Positions 14,388 through 17,226 of a stretch of DNA of 17,226 bases are shown here, piece after piece. How positions within the stretch are numbered: position 1 is the first letter of the stretch; the number at the start of each line of letters is the position of its first letter. A model generated the notes under the pieces. It saw nothing but the letters and a program-made list of their open reading frames with translations. It made no database searches and had not been told where the DNA came from. Source of the DNA: JAIVJN01 sp036732565 (GTDB lineage: Bacteria > Acidobacteriota > Vicinamibacteria > Vicinamibacterales > UBA2999); NCBI GenBank assembly GCA_036732565.1, contig DAINCF010000093.1, positions 1 to 17,226 of the forward strand. Reading direction: 5' to 3'. A program made the translations under genes and the position numbers.

Positions 14388-16430
14388 ATGCGGCACCTCT
14401 CCTGGCCACCCGCCGGCGATCCCGACGACGTGTTGCGACGCGAGTGGCTGGTCACGAATGGGCTGGGCGGCTACGCGTCCGGGACCGTGGCCGGCGCGTT
14501 GACCAGGCGCTATCACGGCCTCCTGATCGCCGCGCTCCCCGCCCCGCTGGGGCGCGTCATGTTGCTCAATCATTTGTCGGAGCGGGTTCGTCTGGGGAAT
14601 CGGCGAAGTGCGTGGCTGACGTCGCACGGGGAAAGCGGACGTCTCGTACAGGAGACCGGCTCGAGCGGCCTCGTCGAGTTCAGACTCGACACGGGCATTC
14701 CAACCTGGCGATTCGAGCTCGACGATATCGCGATCGAACGCACCGTCGTGATGCCCCACGGACAGAACACCGTCCACGTGACGTATCGCTTGGTGAAGGG
14801 CCGAGCTCCGGTGCGGCTGACGCTGCGGCCGATGCTCGGCTTCCGCGCCCACGACGCGCCCTTCAACACCGCGTGGCCGCACGGCTACACCTTGATTGCA
14901 CGAAATCGGCGCATCGACATTCAGGGCGATACGAGCCTCCCTGCCCTTCGCCTCGCACTGCACGCGGGTGCGGGGACGTTCACCATCAAGGACCAGGCCG
15001 TTGACGAGGTGCGCTATCTGCTGGAAGAGAGTCGTGGCTACGACTGGAGCGGCTCGCTCTGGAGTCCCGGATACTTCCGCGCCGAGCTTGCGCCCGATGC
15101 CCCCATCACGTTCATCGCCTCCAGCGAATCCTGGGAAACGGTCGCCACACTCAATCCGGACGATGTGCTGATCGCGGAACGACGGCGTCTCGGCGATCTC
15201 GTGCGCGCGGCCATACCGGAGGCGAGGACCGGGCTGGCAGCCGAGCTCGTCATCGCCGCCGACCAATTCATCGTCAGGCCGGCCGCGCGCGTCACCGACG
15301 AAGCCGCGGCTCGGGCACAGGGCGAGCACGCCCGCACCATCATCGCGGGCTATCACTGGTTCACGGATTGGGGTCGTGACACGATGATCGCGCTCGAGGG
15401 CCTGACGCTCGTGACCGGGCGCCACGACGAGGCGCGACAGATCCTCAGAACGTTCATCGCTCACGAGCGCGAGGGTCTCATCCCCAACCTCTTTCCGGAG
15501 GGCGACGACCAGGGGCTCTACCATACCGCCGACGCCACGTTGTGGTTCTTCCACGCGCTGGCGCGCTACGAACACTACACACACGATCGCGATCTCGTGG
15601 ACGAGCTCCTCGCGAAACTGGTCCACATCGTGAAGTGCCACGTTCACGGGACGACGTTCGGAATTCGGGTGACCGAGGATGGCCTTCTGCATCAAGGCGA
15701 GGACGGCTACCAGCTCACCTGGATGGACGCGAAGGTGGACGATTGGGTGGTCACGCCGCGTCGAGGCAAGGCGGTCGAGATCAACGCGCTGTGGTACAAC
15801 GCGCTTCGACTGCTCGAGGGTTGGCTGAGGCGGGCGCAGGACACGGAGCAGGCATCCACGATCGCGGACGCGGCAGCGCGCCACCAAGCCGCGTTCAACG
15901 CGCGGTTCTGGAACGATGCCACCGGGTATCTGTTCGACGTCGTCGATGGCGAGTCCGGTGACGATCCGTCGTGCCGGCCCAACCAGATTCTGGCGCTGTC
16001 CTTGCGGCATCCAGTGCTCGACTCGACGCGCTGGCGGCCGGTACTCGACGCCGTCACGACTCACCTGCTGACCCCCTATGGGCTCCGCTCGCTGGCGCCC
16101 GGCGACGCGAAGTACAAGCCGACCTATCACGGCGACCTGCGCACGCGTGACGCCGCGTATCACCAGGGAACCGTCTGGACGTGGCTGCTCGGGCCGTTTG
16201 TCGACGCGTGGCTCGCATGCCGACCGGAGGAGCCCGATTTCGCACGGCACGCGCTCAGCGCGCTCGAGTCGCACCTCAACGACGCCTGCGTCGGTTCGGT
16301 CAGCGAGATCTTCGATGCTGAGGCACCGTTCCTCCCACGCGGATGCATCGCTCAAGCCTGGAGCGTGGCCGAGTGCTTGCGAGTCGTCGTGCGAACATCC
16401 GGTCCGACCACGAAGCGGGCGGCGAGCTAG
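14388..16430 (+). CDS. Glycogen debranching enzyme, amylo-alpha-1,6-glucosidase type (GH133-like)
   Basis: This 680-residue protein removes alpha-1,6-linked glucose branches from glycogen. The N-terminal domain (about 10-270) begins EWLVTNGLGGYASGT with RRYHGLLIA, the family's hallmark. The C-terminal (alpha/alpha)6 catalytic barrel (about 280-670) contains WFTDWGRDT (324-332), LTWMDAK (443-449), EINALWYNAL (464-473), YHQGTVWTWLLGPF (591-604) and AQAWSVAE (655-662), where the acidic residues lie. Length and motif order are normal for the archaeal/bacterial form. It is translated from an ATG whose GGAG ribosome site overlaps the preceding gene's stop codon, so the two are almost certainly co-translated. 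With the TreS-like enzyme it forms an alpha-glucan module, probably for storage glycogen turnover. Confidence 0.93.
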   Translation: MRHLSWPPAGDPDDVLRREWLVTNGLGGYASGTVAGALTRRYHGLLIAALPAPLGRVMLLNHLSERVRLGNRRSAWLTSHGESGRLVQETGSSGLVEFRLDTGIPTWRFELDDIAIERTVVMPHGQNTVHVTYRLVKGRAPVRLTLRPMLGFRAHDAPFNTAWPHGYTLIARNRRIDIQGDTSLPALRLALHAGAGTFTIKDQAVDEVRYLLEESRGYDWSGSLWSPGYFRAELAPDAPITFIASSESWETVATLNPDDVLIAERRRLGDLVRAAIPEARTGLAAELVIAADQFIVRPAARVTDEAAARAQGEHARTIIAGYHWFTDWGRDTMIALEGLTLVTGRHDEARQILRTFIAHEREGLIPNLFPEGDDQGLYHTADATLWFFHALARYEHYTHDRDLVDELLAKLVHIVKCHVHGTTFGIRVTEDGLLHQGEDGYQLTWMDAKVDDWVVTPRRGKAVEINALWYNALRLLEGWLRRAQDTEQASTIADAAARHQAAFNARFWNDATGYLFDVVDGESGDDPSCRPNQILALSLRHPVLDSTRWRPVLDAVTTHLLTPYGLRSLAPGDAKYKPTYHGDLRTRDAAYHQGTVWTWLLGPFVDAWLACRPEEPDFARHALSALESHLNDACVGSVSEIFDAEAPFLPRGCIAQAWSVAECLRVVVRTSGPTTKRAAS

Positions 16431-16480
16431 AATCTGTGTGGACCGCGTCGGTCACGTTTCACGACGAAGGAGCAGCACTC

Positions 16481-16876
16481 ATGGCGACGACACCCGACAC
16501 CTCTTTACAGGCCACCATCGCCCCGAGCCTGACGGTAGACGACCTCCAGAAGAGCATGGCGTTCTTCGAAGGACTGGGCTTCGCCGTTGATGAACGATGG
16601 GAAGCAGACGGAGTCTTGAACGGCGTGATGATGCGTGCCGGTGACGCTCGGCTCGGTATCAGCCAGGACGACTGGAAGAAGGGCCGGGATCGGCGGAAAG
16701 GCATCGGGATGCGCATCTTCATCGAGACAGCGCAGGACGTCGATGCTTTGGCGCAACGCGCCAAGCAGGCGGGCATCACGCTCGACGCGGACGTCCACGA
16801 CACTCCGTGGGGCAGTCGGGCGTTCGAATTGACCGAACCCAGCGGCTTCACGCTGACGGTTTCGTCTCGCGTCTGA
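16481..16876 (+). CDS. VOC/glyoxalase-fold protein
   Basis: This is a 131-residue small protein of the vicinal oxygen chelate superfamily. It shows the paired beta-alpha-beta layout: IAPSLTVDDLQKSMAFFEGL with LGFAVDERW, then GMRIFIE and VDALAQRAKQAGI, ending with the typical FELTEPSGFTLTV strand pair. Members include glyoxalases, dioxygenases and resistance proteins. Metal ligands are not clear, so a specific activity cannot be assigned. ATG 16481 is chosen because AAGGAG lies 9 bases before it; a longer in-frame start at 16343 would sit inside the debranching gene. It follows the debranching enzyme by 50 bp on the same strand, but a functional link is not evident. Confidence 0.85.
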   Translation: MATTPDTSLQATIAPSLTVDDLQKSMAFFEGLGFAVDERWEADGVLNGVMMRAGDARLGISQDDWKKGRDRRKGIGMRIFIETAQDVDALAQRAKQAGITLDADVHDTPWGSRAFELTEPSGFTLTVSSRV

Positions 16877-16888
16877 CGGGCGACGACC

Positions 16889-17226
16889 GTGCTGATTCTC
16901 CCGCTGCTGATCGGGATCGTCGCCGGATTGCGCGCGATGACGGCCCCTGCGCTCGTCAGCTGGGCCGCGCGCGCCGGCTGGCTCAACGTCGCGCCCACGA
17001 GCCTGGCTGTCCTTGGGTATGCATGGACGCCGTGGATCCTGACGGCGCTGGCGCTCGTGGAGCTCGTGACCGATCAACTTCCGACCACGCCGAGCCGCAC
17101 GGTGCCCGTGCAGTTCGGAACCCGGATCGTCGTGGGGGCCATCTGCGGGGCGGCGATGGCGGGCGACGGTGCGCTCGCCGGCGGGATGGTTGCCGGCATC
17201 GTCGGGGCGATCGTCGGTACGCTCAG
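16889..17226 (+). CDS. DUF4126 membrane protein, 5' part
   Basis: The first 112 codons are present, starting at GTG 16889, 12 bases after the VOC gene stop; the gene runs off the window. The sequence GLRAMTAPALVSWAARAGWL, then TPWILTALALVELVTDQLP, TPSRTVPVQF and GARI-like FGTRIVVGAICGAAM is the DUF4126 pattern. It has several hydrophobic, glycine-rich membrane segments (about 2-16, 37-62, 84-112). The function of the family is unknown. The ribosome site is weak, so coupling to the VOC gene may help translation. Confidence 0.8.
   Translation, partial: MLILPLLIGIVAGLRAMTAPALVSWAARAGWLNVAPTSLAVLGYAWTPWILTALALVELVTDQLPTTPSRTVPVQFGTRIVVGAICGAAMAGDGALAGGMVAGIVGAIVGTL

Noticed and set aside
12633..16355. 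A 1240-codon open frame on the minus strand opposite the GH13 and debranching genes
   Set aside because: It has no recognisable domain, is low-complexity in charge pattern, and spans two clear plus-strand enzymes. Long antisense frames are expected in GC-rich DNA.
16343..16480. Longer N-terminus for the VOC protein
   Set aside because: It would overlap the debranching gene by about 90 bases, and the fold and a good ribosome site begin at 16481.

Overview
The window is about 17 kb of GC-rich bacterial DNA and is densely coded. The gene content points to Acidobacteriota, possibly a soil Vicinamibacteria-type lineage. The signs are an Oar-like TonB-dependent receptor with an N-terminal carboxypeptidase-regulatory domain, a quinoprotein dehydrogenase with an embedded cytochrome c, DUF1080, a Tat-exported sugar isomerase-family protein, and GC-rich intergenic palindromes with a TTCA/TGAA loop. 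The taxonomic assignment is inference.

Left half, all genes on the minus strand, from right to left. A TonB-dependent receptor (5753-8923) is followed by a doublet of REP-like palindromes. Next comes a promoter with an 18-bp perfect palindrome at the predicted transcription start. That promoter drives a tight four-gene run: Tat-exported TIM-barrel isomerase/epimerase-family protein, PQQ dehydrogenase with cytochrome c domain, SMP-30/gluconolactonase-like lactonase, and a GntR/FCD regulator. Beyond the regulator lie tandem hairpin repeats and the start of a secreted DUF1080 protein. This looks like a sugar uptake and oxidation locus: outer-membrane import, periplasmic aldose oxidation feeding electrons to a cytochrome, lactone hydrolysis, and an autogenous metabolite-sensing repressor.

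Right half, all genes on the plus strand. An SbmA/YddA-type ABC half-transporter is followed after 22 bp by an unusual protein with two AAA+ domains. A GH13 trehalose-synthase-like enzyme then lies 9 bp ahead of a GH133-type glycogen debranching enzyme. A VOC/glyoxalase-fold protein and the start of a DUF4126 membrane protein end the window.

The two features most worth checking are these. First, bases 1-48 are an exact copy of 48 bp inside the ABC transporter gene (9495-9542), and they are fused head-on to the truncated DUF1080 gene. This is either a chimeric or assembly join or a real duplication breakpoint. Second, the ABC transporter/double-AAA pair has no function I recognise, and its second AAA domain departs from the usual catalytic residues.
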